This document shows, one piece after another, positions 1 to 7,572 of a DNA stretch of 64,000 bases (the stretch's first letter is position 1; each line of letters starts with the position of its first letter). Source of the stretch: Pectobacterium aroidearum (GTDB taxonomy: Bacteria > Pseudomonadota > Gammaproteobacteria > Enterobacterales > Enterobacteriaceae). The notes beneath the pieces were generated by a model. That model made no database searches. It was not told where the DNA came from and saw nothing but the letters and a program-made list of their open reading frames with translations. Location of the stretch: contig NZ_CP166097.1 of assembly GCF_041228105.1 (NCBI RefSeq), positions 2,356,001 through 2,420,000 of the forward strand, in the 5' to 3' direction. A program made the position numbers and the translations under genes.

Positions 1-1
1 C

Positions 2-820
2 TATGAGCAGAAACGCGGCGGTTACTCGGTTAAAGCCTATCCGGCGTTGGTGGATGAAAAGGATAGCGTGGCAATTCGTCTGTTCGATACGCCGCACCAG
101 CAACAGCAGGTGATGCGGCAGGGACTACGTCGCCTGTTGCTGTTGAACATTCCATCACCGATCAAATATCTACATGAAAAGCTGCCAAACAAGGCGAAGC
201 TCGGTCTCTATTTCAACCCGTACGGCAAAGTGTTGGATCTCATCGATGACTGTATCGCCTGCGCGGTGGATAAACTGATTGAGACATCCGGTGGTCCGGT
301 CTGGCAGGAAGAAGCCTTCCAGCAGTTGCATGAAAAAGTGCGTGCGGAATTGAACGATACGGTGGTGGATATCGCCAAACAGGTTGAGCAAATCCTGACG
401 GCCGTTTTCACCATTAATAAACGTCTGAAAGGGCGCGTAGACATGGCGATGGCGCTGGCGTTAAGCGATATCAAGAGTCAGATGAACGGTCTGGTGTTCC
501 GTGGCTTTGTGACCGAAAACGGCTGGCAGCGCCTACCGGACGTGCTGCGCTATCTGCAAGCGATAGAACGACGTCTGGAGAAACTGGCACAGGATGTCCA
601 CCGCGATCGGGCACAGATGTTGAAGGTGGAGCAGGTTCAACAGGCGTGGCAGCAGTGGTGGAACAAGCTGCCAGCGGAGCGACGTGACGATGACGACGTT
701 AAAGCGGTGCGCTGGATGCTTGAAGAACTGCGCGTCAGCTACTTTGCCCAGCAACTCGGGACGCCGTTCCCGATCTCGGATAAGCGCGTATTGCAGGCGA
801 TGGAGCAGGTCGAAGGCTAA
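2..820 (+). CDS. hrpA: ATP-dependent RNA helicase HrpA, C-terminal part
   Basis: The reading frame is open from the window edge, so this is the 3' end of a gene that starts upstream. The 272 visible residues match my memory of the C-terminal DUF3418-type domain of enterobacterial HrpA, including the stretches NIPSPIKYLHEKLPNKAKLG and ISDKRVLQAMEQ just before the stop. HrpA is a DEAH-box helicase of about 1300 residues; the helicase motifs lie outside the window. It acts on RNA and in E. coli is linked to mRNA processing and rescue of stalled ribosomes. It converges on the EcsC-family gene with a gap of only 7 bases and no obvious terminator between them. Family assignment is firm; nothing can be said about the missing N-terminus. 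Confidence 0.93.
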   Translation, partial: YEQKRGGYSVKAYPALVDEKDSVAIRLFDTPHQQQQVMRQGLRRLLLLNIPSPIKYLHEKLPNKAKLGLYFNPYGKVLDLIDDCIACAVDKLIETSGGPVWQEEAFQQLHEKVRAELNDTVVDIAKQVEQILTAVFTINKRLKGRVDMAMALALSDIKSQMNGLVFRGFVTENGWQRLPDVLRYLQAIERRLEKLAQDVHRDRAQMLKVEQVQQAWQQWWNKLPAERRDDDDVKAVRWMLEELRVSYFAQQLGTPFPISDKRVLQAMEQVEG

Positions 821-827
821 TCTCTTG

Positions 828-1673
828 TTATTCCATCAGGTCGCGACGGTTGTTTTTTAGTTCCAGATAAGCCGACCTGATTGCCTCTTCACCATAGGTC
901 TGTTCCAGACGTTTTATGATGAAATGGCCTTTCGCCATGTTTTGGTAGTGGTGGATAAACAGCGTATTGATGGCGGCACCGCTGGCAGCGCCAATCACCG
1001 GGACAATCTGCGCGGCCATTTTCTCTGTCATGGTCACACCGAGTCTGGTTGCGACGGCATCAATCAGCTTTGCCAGCGTTTTTCCTGCCTGTGAGGTGCT
1101 CATTCTTGCAGAGGCTTTCCCTGCGCTTTTTTTGCCAGCAATGCCGATTAATTCGCGGCTGGCATGTTTGGTGATATCAGCCAGAACGGCGCGTGAGGTG
1201 TAATAGGCTGAATCGGCAGCATCATCGCTTTCTTGTGTTCCACCGAGCGCGAAAACTTCCACACAAGCGGCTTTAACGGAAAGATCGCTGAGGGAGAAAC
1301 CTTCGCTGCGGGCGATGTCCGCCACGGAACGCATCATGATCGTCGTGCTGATAGGCAGTTCGACCAGTAGACCCGCGGCACCAAAAAAGCCGCTGACCGC
1401 ACCAGAAGCGGCGACGGCCAGTTTATGTGTCTTTGGCGACGCCACGCGAGCGGGCGCATCGTCCAGCGTATAGAGCGCAGCGTCTACCGCTTTGTACAAC
1501 GCCGTGTGAACCACATCCTGTATTTTGTTTTTCACCAAGGCGGGTAATTTCGATAGGCTCCATTCAATCGGTTTTCCAACCAGACTCGCCGCCTGTATGG
1601 CAAAAGAGGGGGCTTCCAGTAGCGCCATGGCGTTTCTGATAGCGAGCTCATCCTGCGAAGTAAGAAGAGTCAT
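828..1673 (-). CDS. EcsC family protein
   Basis: A 281-residue protein recognised as EcsC-family from its overall pattern: an alpha-helical, alanine-rich protein with a hydrophobic glycine-rich stretch (about residues 88-115, around SGFFGAAGLLVELP) and a second near residues 225-240 (IVPVIGAASGAAIN). EcsC-like proteins are widespread, often membrane-associated, and have no defined biochemical role in enterobacteria. The ATG at 1673 is preceded by GGAGAA at good spacing. The gene converges on hrpA. I infer membrane association and claim no reaction. Confidence 0.8.
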   Translation of the reverse strand: MTLLTSQDELAIRNAMALLEAPSFAIQAASLVGKPIEWSLSKLPALVKNKIQDVVHTALYKAVDAALYTLDDAPARVASPKTHKLAVAASGAVSGFFGAAGLLVELPISTTIMMRSVADIARSEGFSLSDLSVKAACVEVFALGGTQESDDAADSAYYTSRAVLADITKHASRELIGIAGKKSAGKASARMSTSQAGKTLAKLIDAVATRLGVTMTEKMAAQIVPVIGAASGAAINTLFIHHYQNMAKGHFIIKRLEQTYGEEAIRSAYLELKNNRRDLME

Positions 1674-1719
1674 GCGCGTTCTCCATACCGTTTGTTGAAT
1701 AGCCCGCTGACGGGGGATG

Positions 1720-3498
1720 TTATGTCGAGGTTTGTGACGAGCGCGTTGTTAACCAGGTGGTGAATGCCTCGGGAGGAATGGGCCGGGAAAAATAGTAGCC
1801 CTGCACTTCATCACACCCAAAACAGGCCAGGTAGTCGAGCGTTTCTTTATTTTCTACGCCTTCCGCCAACACAATATAGTTCAGTTTGTGCAGCATACTG
1901 ATAATCGATTCCACAATGACGCGGCTTTTATGGTCCGTTTTTATATCTTTAATCAGCGATTTATCCAGCTTTATCACCGTAGAGGGGATATTACGCAGAT
2001 AGCTTAGGTTACTATATCCCGTGCCAAAATCATCAAGCGCGATGGTAAATCCGAGTTGTTGTAGAGTTTGAATGGTGGCGAGTGTTTCGGTGCTTTCGAT
2101 GATTTTCTGCGTTTCGACGCATTCGATATCAATATCCTGAGGGGTAAGCCCGTGGTTCTCCAGAATGGTGATGAGGCGTGGGATAAAATCATTCTCGGAG
2201 AAATTTCTGGCAGAAACGTTAATTGACACCGGGAAGTGTAACCCCTGCTGACGCCACTGCTTCACCTGGCATGCCGCTTCCCGGGTAACCCAGTCCGTCA
2301 ATGGTCGCATCAGCGTGGTGCCTTCCGCGAGCGGAATAAACTGGTCAGGGTAAATCTCACCCAAATCAGGGTGACGCCAGCGAATCAGCGCTTCGGCGCC
2401 AATAACGGTGTTGGTCTTGATACTTAATTTCGGCTGGTAAACCAGATAGAGACCCGGTTTGTTGTTCTGTAACACGTCGGCCAATTCATTGAGCAAGGTA
2501 AACGCGATTTGCTGTGCCTTATCGGCCTCTTGGTTGTAGGCGAACTGACGAGTATTGGTCGTGATAGCGGCACGCAGCGCGCTCATAGATTCACGCAGGA
2601 TTCGCTGAGGATCGTTGGCCGGGATCTGGAATTCGGTATATCCAACGAAAAATTCCAGCTTGAGCGGAATATGGCTGGTGATGCTTTCATGAATCCGCTC
2701 GGCACAGGCATCGAGCTCCGCCAGAACCTGTTCTTTATTTTCCGACTTCACCAGCAGGGCGAAGCGTCCTACCGCGGCGCAGTAAATATTTTCTGGCGAG
2801 CTCAAACTGAGGCGCAGGAAGATACCGATATCTTTCAGCAGACCCTCTACCGTCGGCATACCCAGCGCGCATCCCATTTCATAGGCGTAAGAAATGTCGA
2901 TGGTATCAATCAGAATAAGCAGGTAGCGCTCGTGGATGTCGGTAATGCGGCTGATGTCGTCAATGAGGCGCTGGCGGTTGGGCAATAGGGTCACGGCATC
3001 AATCAGTCCAATCGCGTTGCGGTATTCCATTAATACTATCGCGATGGCGGCTAAATCATGCAGTAACCGCAGCTGGATTTTACTGAACGTGCGCGGAACA
3101 TAATCGATAATGCTGAATGTTCCGATGGCGTAACCTTCTTTGGTTTTAAGCGGAACACCCGCATAGGAGCGAATAAACGGCGTCCCTTTTACGTAAGGAC
3201 TTTCCTTAAAACGCTCGTCATGAATAGCATCAGGGCAGATAAAGGCCTGACCCGTTTGTACGGTAAAATGGTCGAATGAACCGATTTTATCCATATCATC
3301 CAATGGGAAATGGGTTTTTGCTTTAACGTGCAGAGATTTGGTGCCGGTTAGCGTCACTAGGGCCGTCGGGGCTTCGAGCAGTTGGCAGGCTAATTTTGTG
3401 AGCTTGTGAAGAATATCGTCTTGAGATATATCGGTTTTTTGTAATTCGTCGAGAGTCTGCATGCGTATTTTTTCGTCATGGCTCAAATGTTTTAACAT
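1720..3498 (-). CDS. GAF / degenerate GGDEF / EAL cyclic-di-GMP phosphodiesterase
   Basis: A 592-residue soluble signalling protein. An N-terminal GAF domain (about residues 20-155) is followed by a GGDEF-like domain (about 165-315) and an EAL domain (about 335-580). The GGDEF signature is lost: the site reads roughly AAVGRFALL, so cyclase activity is unlikely. The EAL domain keeps EALIRW, the glutamate in IECVET, DDFGTGYSN, the lysine in KLDKS and AEGVEN, so it should hydrolyse cyclic di-GMP. The GAF domain probably senses a small ligand or redox state. The frame is open to 3540, but the ATG at 3498 has a strong GGAAGAG ribosome site, so I start there. It appears monocistronic. The effect on motility or adhesion is inferred only. 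Confidence 0.88.
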   Translation of the reverse strand: MLKHLSHDEKIRMQTLDELQKTDISQDDILHKLTKLACQLLEAPTALVTLTGTKSLHVKAKTHFPLDDMDKIGSFDHFTVQTGQAFICPDAIHDERFKESPYVKGTPFIRSYAGVPLKTKEGYAIGTFSIIDYVPRTFSKIQLRLLHDLAAIAIVLMEYRNAIGLIDAVTLLPNRQRLIDDISRITDIHERYLLILIDTIDISYAYEMGCALGMPTVEGLLKDIGIFLRLSLSSPENIYCAAVGRFALLVKSENKEQVLAELDACAERIHESITSHIPLKLEFFVGYTEFQIPANDPQRILRESMSALRAAITTNTRQFAYNQEADKAQQIAFTLLNELADVLQNNKPGLYLVYQPKLSIKTNTVIGAEALIRWRHPDLGEIYPDQFIPLAEGTTLMRPLTDWVTREAACQVKQWRQQGLHFPVSINVSARNFSENDFIPRLITILENHGLTPQDIDIECVETQKIIESTETLATIQTLQQLGFTIALDDFGTGYSNLSYLRNIPSTVIKLDKSLIKDIKTDHKSRVIVESIISMLHKLNYIVLAEGVENKETLDYLACFGCDEVQGYYFSRPIPPEAFTTWLTTRSSQTST

Positions 3499-3907
3499 GT
3501 AGACTCTTCCTTTCCGCAATAATAATCGCGACGACATCAATTTAATTTAACGGCGACACAATAACATAGAGGTTAAAAATTGAGGTAACTTATTATACCA
3601 CCTTTATCTTTCCGTTAAGGTTCAGGCGATTTTTTGTCTTAAGTCATGTTTTCATGTTTCAATGCCCGCTGTAAATTCATGATATTTTCCAATTGCTTAT
3701 GAGTAAAAATAAACCGTTTAGCTGAGAAAACGCTCTGCGAATAAATGAGAATCTAATTATAAAAAATGGCATTTTCAATAAGGTAAAAATAGCATCCTGA
3801 TAATTGTTGTTCCGTTGTTACAGTAACAATATGGATGAATAACCTATATCTCTGATAAGAATAGAACAGATATTTTTTTATACTGTGACGCGGATGGGAA
3901 GACGGGG

Positions 3908-3946
3908 ACGCCAGGTGATCCCTGAATAACGGTTTCTACCTGGCGT
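3908..3946. terminator. Inverted repeat downstream of the protease gene
   Basis: ACGCCAGGT and ACCTGGCGT form a 9 bp stem around a 21-base loop just past the stop of the minus-strand protease gene. There is no long T run, so intrinsic termination is only possible. The rest of the 3499-3958 gap is AT-rich and shows no gene. Confidence 0.4.
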
Positions 3947-3958
3947 ATCTGCTAGTCG

Positions 3959-4810
3959 TTAACGTTGTTTTGCCAACATTTCTAACTGCTGACGAATCGC
4001 AGTAACGGAAACGGCTCGGTTATCGGCGCGATCGCGTTCACTGGCATCGGGCGCAGAGCTTTGAATGCCCATAAGCACCCAGCCTGTCGCTGAATTTAGC
4101 ATCAGAGGGGAACCGCTATCGCCAGGCAACGTATCGCACTGGTGCGCCATCACGGCGGTGTGAACCCAGCCAGTGATCAAACAGTTTTGATGGCGGTAAA
4201 GCGTCTCCTGATGATCTTCCGGGTAACCAGCCTGCGTGACGCGCTGACCGTTATCCTTTAACGCCTGCATCAACTCCTGGCGGCTGCCTTGCCAAAGCGG
4301 CAGCGGGCGAATTCCCGGCGGCGTTTGCTTTAACCGAATCAGGGCGTAATCCAACGGTGCGGCTGAAGGCGGAACGATCCATCCTTCGCCGTCAGCTTTC
4401 AATTTTTTGGCGAGGGTTTTATTCGCCAGTGCTTCAATTTCCGTCGTTTCATAACGCCAGCCATTTTCTGTCGCCAGAAAGCGTAGCGCGACGGGTTTAT
4501 CGATCTCGCCTTTCGGTGGCGTGACCACGCAATGCCCGGCCGTCAGCGCCAGATGAGGGGAGATCAGCGTCGCAGTGCAGAGGTTACCGCTGGCGGTTTC
4601 CAACTGCCCAATAGCCTGCCACGGCCAGACCGCCGTATCAGGAACCACATCCCGATCGTCGTGATTGAAAAATAAAATTTGCTGCTGCTTCTGCGCGTCG
4701 GTATCTGTGGATGGGGATTCAGCCCAAGTTAGCGGGGCGATAAATGATAATGAACATAACAACCAGGCTGATATGCGCATGTAGTGAATAAACCTTATGA
4801 TAAAAGCCAT
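3959..4810 (-). CDS. Secreted trypsin-like serine protease
   Basis: A 283-residue chymotrypsin-fold (S1-type) protease. A hydrophobic signal peptide covers about residues 1-30 and ends near LTWA. The catalytic triad is visible in order: histidine in LTAGHCVV, aspartate in PLDYALIRL and serine in GDSGSPLM. Two cysteine pairs fit disulfides in a periplasmic or secreted protein. An internal ATG at 4780 would leave a more typical 20-residue signal peptide and has AAGG upstream, so the start is uncertain by ten codons. It stands alone between the GAF/EAL gene and the short pilin-like gene. The substrate is unknown; in a plant pathogen an extracellular role is possible but inferred. Confidence 0.87.
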   Translation of the reverse strand: MAFIIRFIHYMRISAWLLCSLSFIAPLTWAESPSTDTDAQKQQQILFFNHDDRDVVPDTAVWPWQAIGQLETASGNLCTATLISPHLALTAGHCVVTPPKGEIDKPVALRFLATENGWRYETTEIEALANKTLAKKLKADGEGWIVPPSAAPLDYALIRLKQTPPGIRPLPLWQGSRQELMQALKDNGQRVTQAGYPEDHQETLYRHQNCLITGWVHTAVMAHQCDTLPGDSGSPLMLNSATGWVLMGIQSSAPDASERDRADNRAVSVTAIRQQLEMLAKQR

Positions 4811-5023
4811 CTTGAGGCGCTAAATATAGCGCGTTGGATTAACTATAGATGTATTTGTTGGTGAGGGACTGAAAATTAAAATGTTATTGAGTGTAAAAGG
4901 CGCGGTATGACATCACTGCACGGCAGCGGGCAGGGTATTATCGAACGTCAAAAGGGTTGTTGCGGGGCGAGATTATTTGCGAAAAACCGTTCTGCGACTG
5001 TTTCACTATGTCCCCATAGGTTA

Positions 5024-5057
5024 AACGCTACGCCGCAGTCTTACGTGGCGTAGCGTT
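5024..5057. terminator. Strong hairpin between the pilin-like and protease genes
   Basis: AACGCTACGCC and GGCGTAGCGTT form a perfect 11 bp stem with a 12-base loop. It lies about 40 bases past the stop of the minus-strand gene at 5096-5398, so it is probably that gene's terminator. The T run is better on the plus strand (TTTTC). Confidence 0.6.
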
Positions 5058-5095
5058 TTCAGATCAGTAAATGACATCTCGCGGTGCCATCAGCC

Positions 5096-5398
5096 TTATT
5101 CGTAGCTGACGGTCACGATACGTACATTTGAACTCAAGGTTTTTGCGCTCACGGAACCGATGCTTTGTGGCAAAGCCGCATAGTGTGAGCCGTTTTTCAT
5201 TTGTAGCGTTTGTACTCTTCCTTGCCGTTCACAACTGACAGTCACATTGCTTGACTGTGTCGTAACATCGCAAACGGGCTCGACGATGGCACCGACAAAG
5301 CGAATGATGCCTGTTGATGAAGAGGATGAGGCGAAGGTATACGGTGTTGCAGCCACAATGCAGAGCAAGATGGCTGTTTTTTGCAGGATTTTTTTCAT
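5096..5398 (-). CDS. Very short pilin-like exported protein
   Basis: A 100-residue protein with a clear signal peptide (MKKILQKTAILLCIVAATPY, cleavage near TFA-S). The mature start, GIIRFVGAIVEPVCDV, resembles the N-terminal strand of type 1 fimbrial subunits, with the first cysteine in the usual place. A second cysteine follows in VSCERQG, but the protein ends where a normal 150-180 residue pilin would continue. It is transcribed away from the fimbrial operon that begins about 750 bases to the right. It could be a degenerate subunit or a small accessory protein. The intact frame and signal peptide favour a real product. Confidence 0.65.
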   Translation of the reverse strand: MKKILQKTAILLCIVAATPYTFASSSSSTGIIRFVGAIVEPVCDVTTQSSNVTVSCERQGRVQTLQMKNGSHYAALPQSIGSVSAKTLSSNVRIVTVSYE

Positions 5399-6146
5399 TA
5401 TGGTGTTCTCGGTATTGCCTGGTGTGTAATGGTATAAACGGCATCAAATGATAAAACTTTATTGCACCTAAACCTTTGTTGAGTGATGTTCATCCAGTGT
5501 GAATAATCATTTTTTAAATCAGTTAATTACATCACTCGAAGGTTGAGCGCTTTTGCACTGCGTGATTGGGTATTTCATTGCAATGCCTACTGTTTCTCCA
5601 TTAGCTACTTACCCTCAATACCATCGTTTTTTCTTTATCCTGTGTGATCCGCTTTTTTATTTCCTATCTATCGATGACGCATTCGCGTTTTTATCGCAGT
5701 GGTCCGCTTTACGTTGTGAAATCAACCATGAAACATCATAAAAAATAAACATACGGGCTCATTTGGCCCATTTCATGCGCTCGTGTTTTTTATGCGAGGA
5801 TTCACTGCTGAATAAAAAAATAAACGTATATTCCTGATTGTTTTTATTTTGTGATTTTAAATTTCAATATTTTTTATTTTGTTGGTTTTTAATGCTGGTT
5901 TTTTACTTTTTTTATCAGGCTGCAACCAACTTTTACAAATTAACCATCATGAAAAATATTTATTAACGCATCACGACGGAACGTGTGCAGGCCATCTTGG
6001 CCTGACGTTTTTCTGTGTCTAAGGACGTCAGAAGAGACCCTGACTGATGCACTGAGGAAAAAGATCGAGATGTCGCTTTAGCGACAGAGCCACGATTGTT
6101 TTTAAGGCGATCGTTAACTTTTATCTGTTATCAGGAAATATAAGTT
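5399..6146. other. AT-rich intergenic region upstream of the fimbrial operon
   Basis: About 750 bases of AT-rich DNA between the divergent pilin-like gene and the fimbrial operon. It holds two hairpins near the operon: CAGGCCA/TGGCCTG at about 5988-6004, and TGTCGC/GCGACA at about 6070-6083. I expect the fimbrial promoter here. I found no recombinase gene and no matched pair of inverted repeats that would indicate a fimS-like switch. Short frames in this stretch lack ribosome sites. Confidence 0.5.
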
Positions 6147-6698
6147 ATGCATAAATCTCTACTCAATACCTTGATTGGCGCCTCATTATTGTCATCCAGT
6201 GTGACCGTTTTTGCGGCCACCGTTGCAGGTGGAACGGTTCATTTTAAAGGTGAGATCGTTAACGCGGCTTGTGCAGTCAGTACCAATACGGCCGATCAGA
6301 TTGTGAATCTGGGCCAATACCGTACCGCGCGTTTTACCGGCGTGGGAACCTACTCTGGCAAAGTGCCGTTCACCATCAACCTCGAAGATTGTGATTCCAC
6401 TGTTTCTACTACGGCAGCTGTCGCCTTTACCGGTACGGCTGATTCGAATGACAACACCGTTTTGGCCGTCAGTAACATTGGTGGCGGGGCATCTGGTGCG
6501 GCAGGCGGTGTGGGTATTGAAATCTCCGATCGTACCGGTGCGGTTCTGACGCCAAATGGCGCTGTGTATTCAGCCCCGCAAACTCTGAACGATGGCAGCA
6601 ACGTCCTGGCGTTTAATGCACGCTATAAAGCGACGCAGGCGACCACGACGCCGGGCGCGGCAGATGCCGATGCCACGTTTACCATCGATTATCAATAA
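6147..6698 (+). CDS. Major fimbrial subunit (type 1 pilin family)
   Basis: A 183-residue exported pilin. The signal peptide ends near VFAATVAGG. The mature part has the usual features of chaperone/usher pilins: a G-T-V-H-F-K-G start, a conserved cysteine pair (VNAACAVS and LEDCDST) about 40 residues apart, and the C-terminal alternating strand ending in ADATFTIDYQ that the chaperone binds. AGGA precedes the ATG. It is the first gene of a five-gene operon, the usual place of the major subunit. The name fimA is avoided because the exact fimbrial type cannot be fixed from the sequence alone. Confidence 0.92.
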   Translation: MHKSLLNTLIGASLLSSSVTVFAATVAGGTVHFKGEIVNAACAVSTNTADQIVNLGQYRTARFTGVGTYSGKVPFTINLEDCDSTVSTTAAVAFTGTADSNDNTVLAVSNIGGGASGAAGGVGIEISDRTGAVLTPNGAVYSAPQTLNDGSNVLAFNARYKATQATTTPGAADADATFTIDYQ

Positions 6699-6786
6699 AG
6701 ATGCCTTAGGGAGGAAATAAAGCCAGGGACTGGCTTTCGCTGTGTCTTTAGATCCAATTCAACAACACTTTATCGTGAGGTTGCGT

Positions 6787-7491
6787 GTGCAGAACTCATC
6801 TCTCTTATTTCAATCTTTCACCTTCGGTCTGGTGCTTTTTGCTTTATTGACGGTTCATCAGGCACAGGCGGGGGGGATTGCGCTGGGCGCTACGCGGGTG
6901 ATCTACTCCGCAGAGGCCAATCAGGCTTCACTTTCGATTATTAACAGTGATGAAAATAACCGCTTTTTGATTCAATCCTGGGTAGAAGATAAAGACGGGA
7001 ATAAAACCAAAGATTTTCTGGCGACTCCTCCGCTTTTTGTGGTGAAACCCAAAGGTGAGAACACATTGCGACTGATGTATGTCGGTACACCTTTGCCTAC
7101 CGATCGCGAATCCGTTTATTGGGTCAATGTCAAAGCGATTCCGGCGGTTGAGAAACGATCGCTGGAGGATAAGAACGCGCTGCAATTGGCGGTGTTATCT
7201 CGCATTAAACTTTTTGTCAGACCCGCTAATCTTCCCACGGGGGCCGATAGCGCACCCGCGACGTTACGCTTCCAGCAGTCAGGCTCGGCGCTCACGATCA
7301 CCAACCCCTCTCCTTATTTTATTACGCTGGTCAACCTCCAGTCTGGCAGCCAGAAACTTCCCAACACGATGGTGCCGCCAAAAGGTTCGACATCACTGAC
7401 GCTGTCTGGGGGAGCACCCGGTGCGGTGAGTTTCCAGACCATTAACGATTACGGAGCCATGACGCCGCGCGTCACAGGTAAAGGGCTATGA
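6787..7491 (+). CDS. Periplasmic fimbrial chaperone (FimC/PapD family)
   Basis: A protein of about 234 residues with a signal peptide ending near VHQAQA. The mature protein starts GGIALGATRVIYSA, typical of PapD-like chaperones, and carries the conserved core NENTLRLMYVGTPLPTDRES-like region that binds subunits in the first immunoglobulin-like domain. It caps pilin subunits by donor-strand complementation in the periplasm and delivers them to the usher. The frame is open from GTG 6742, but the GTG at 6787 has GTGAGG six bases upstream and gives a normal signal peptide, so I start there. It lies between the subunit and usher genes. Confidence 0.92.
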   Translation: MQNSSLLFQSFTFGLVLFALLTVHQAQAGGIALGATRVIYSAEANQASLSIINSDENNRFLIQSWVEDKDGNKTKDFLATPPLFVVKPKGENTLRLMYVGTPLPTDRESVYWVNVKAIPAVEKRSLEDKNALQLAVLSRIKLFVRPANLPTGADSAPATLRFQQSGSALTITNPSPYFITLVNLQSGSQKLPNTMVPPKGSTSLTLSGGAPGAVSFQTINDYGAMTPRVTGKGL

Positions 7492-7572
7492 AACGGTGAG
7501 GTACAGGCCGGCGTCAAGCTGCGTTGCAGCGATTGCCTGCGCTTTTCATCATCATAGATGAGGAACTTTTGT

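Noticed and set aside
5553..5741. Short plus-strand open frame upstream of the fimbrial operon
   Set aside because: No ribosome site, composition typical of the AT-rich intergenic DNA, no recognisable peptide features.
5760..6080. fimS-like invertible switch (GGCC-containing hairpins)
   Set aside because: The hairpins are local; no distant matched inverted repeat pair of fim type and no recombinase gene were found.
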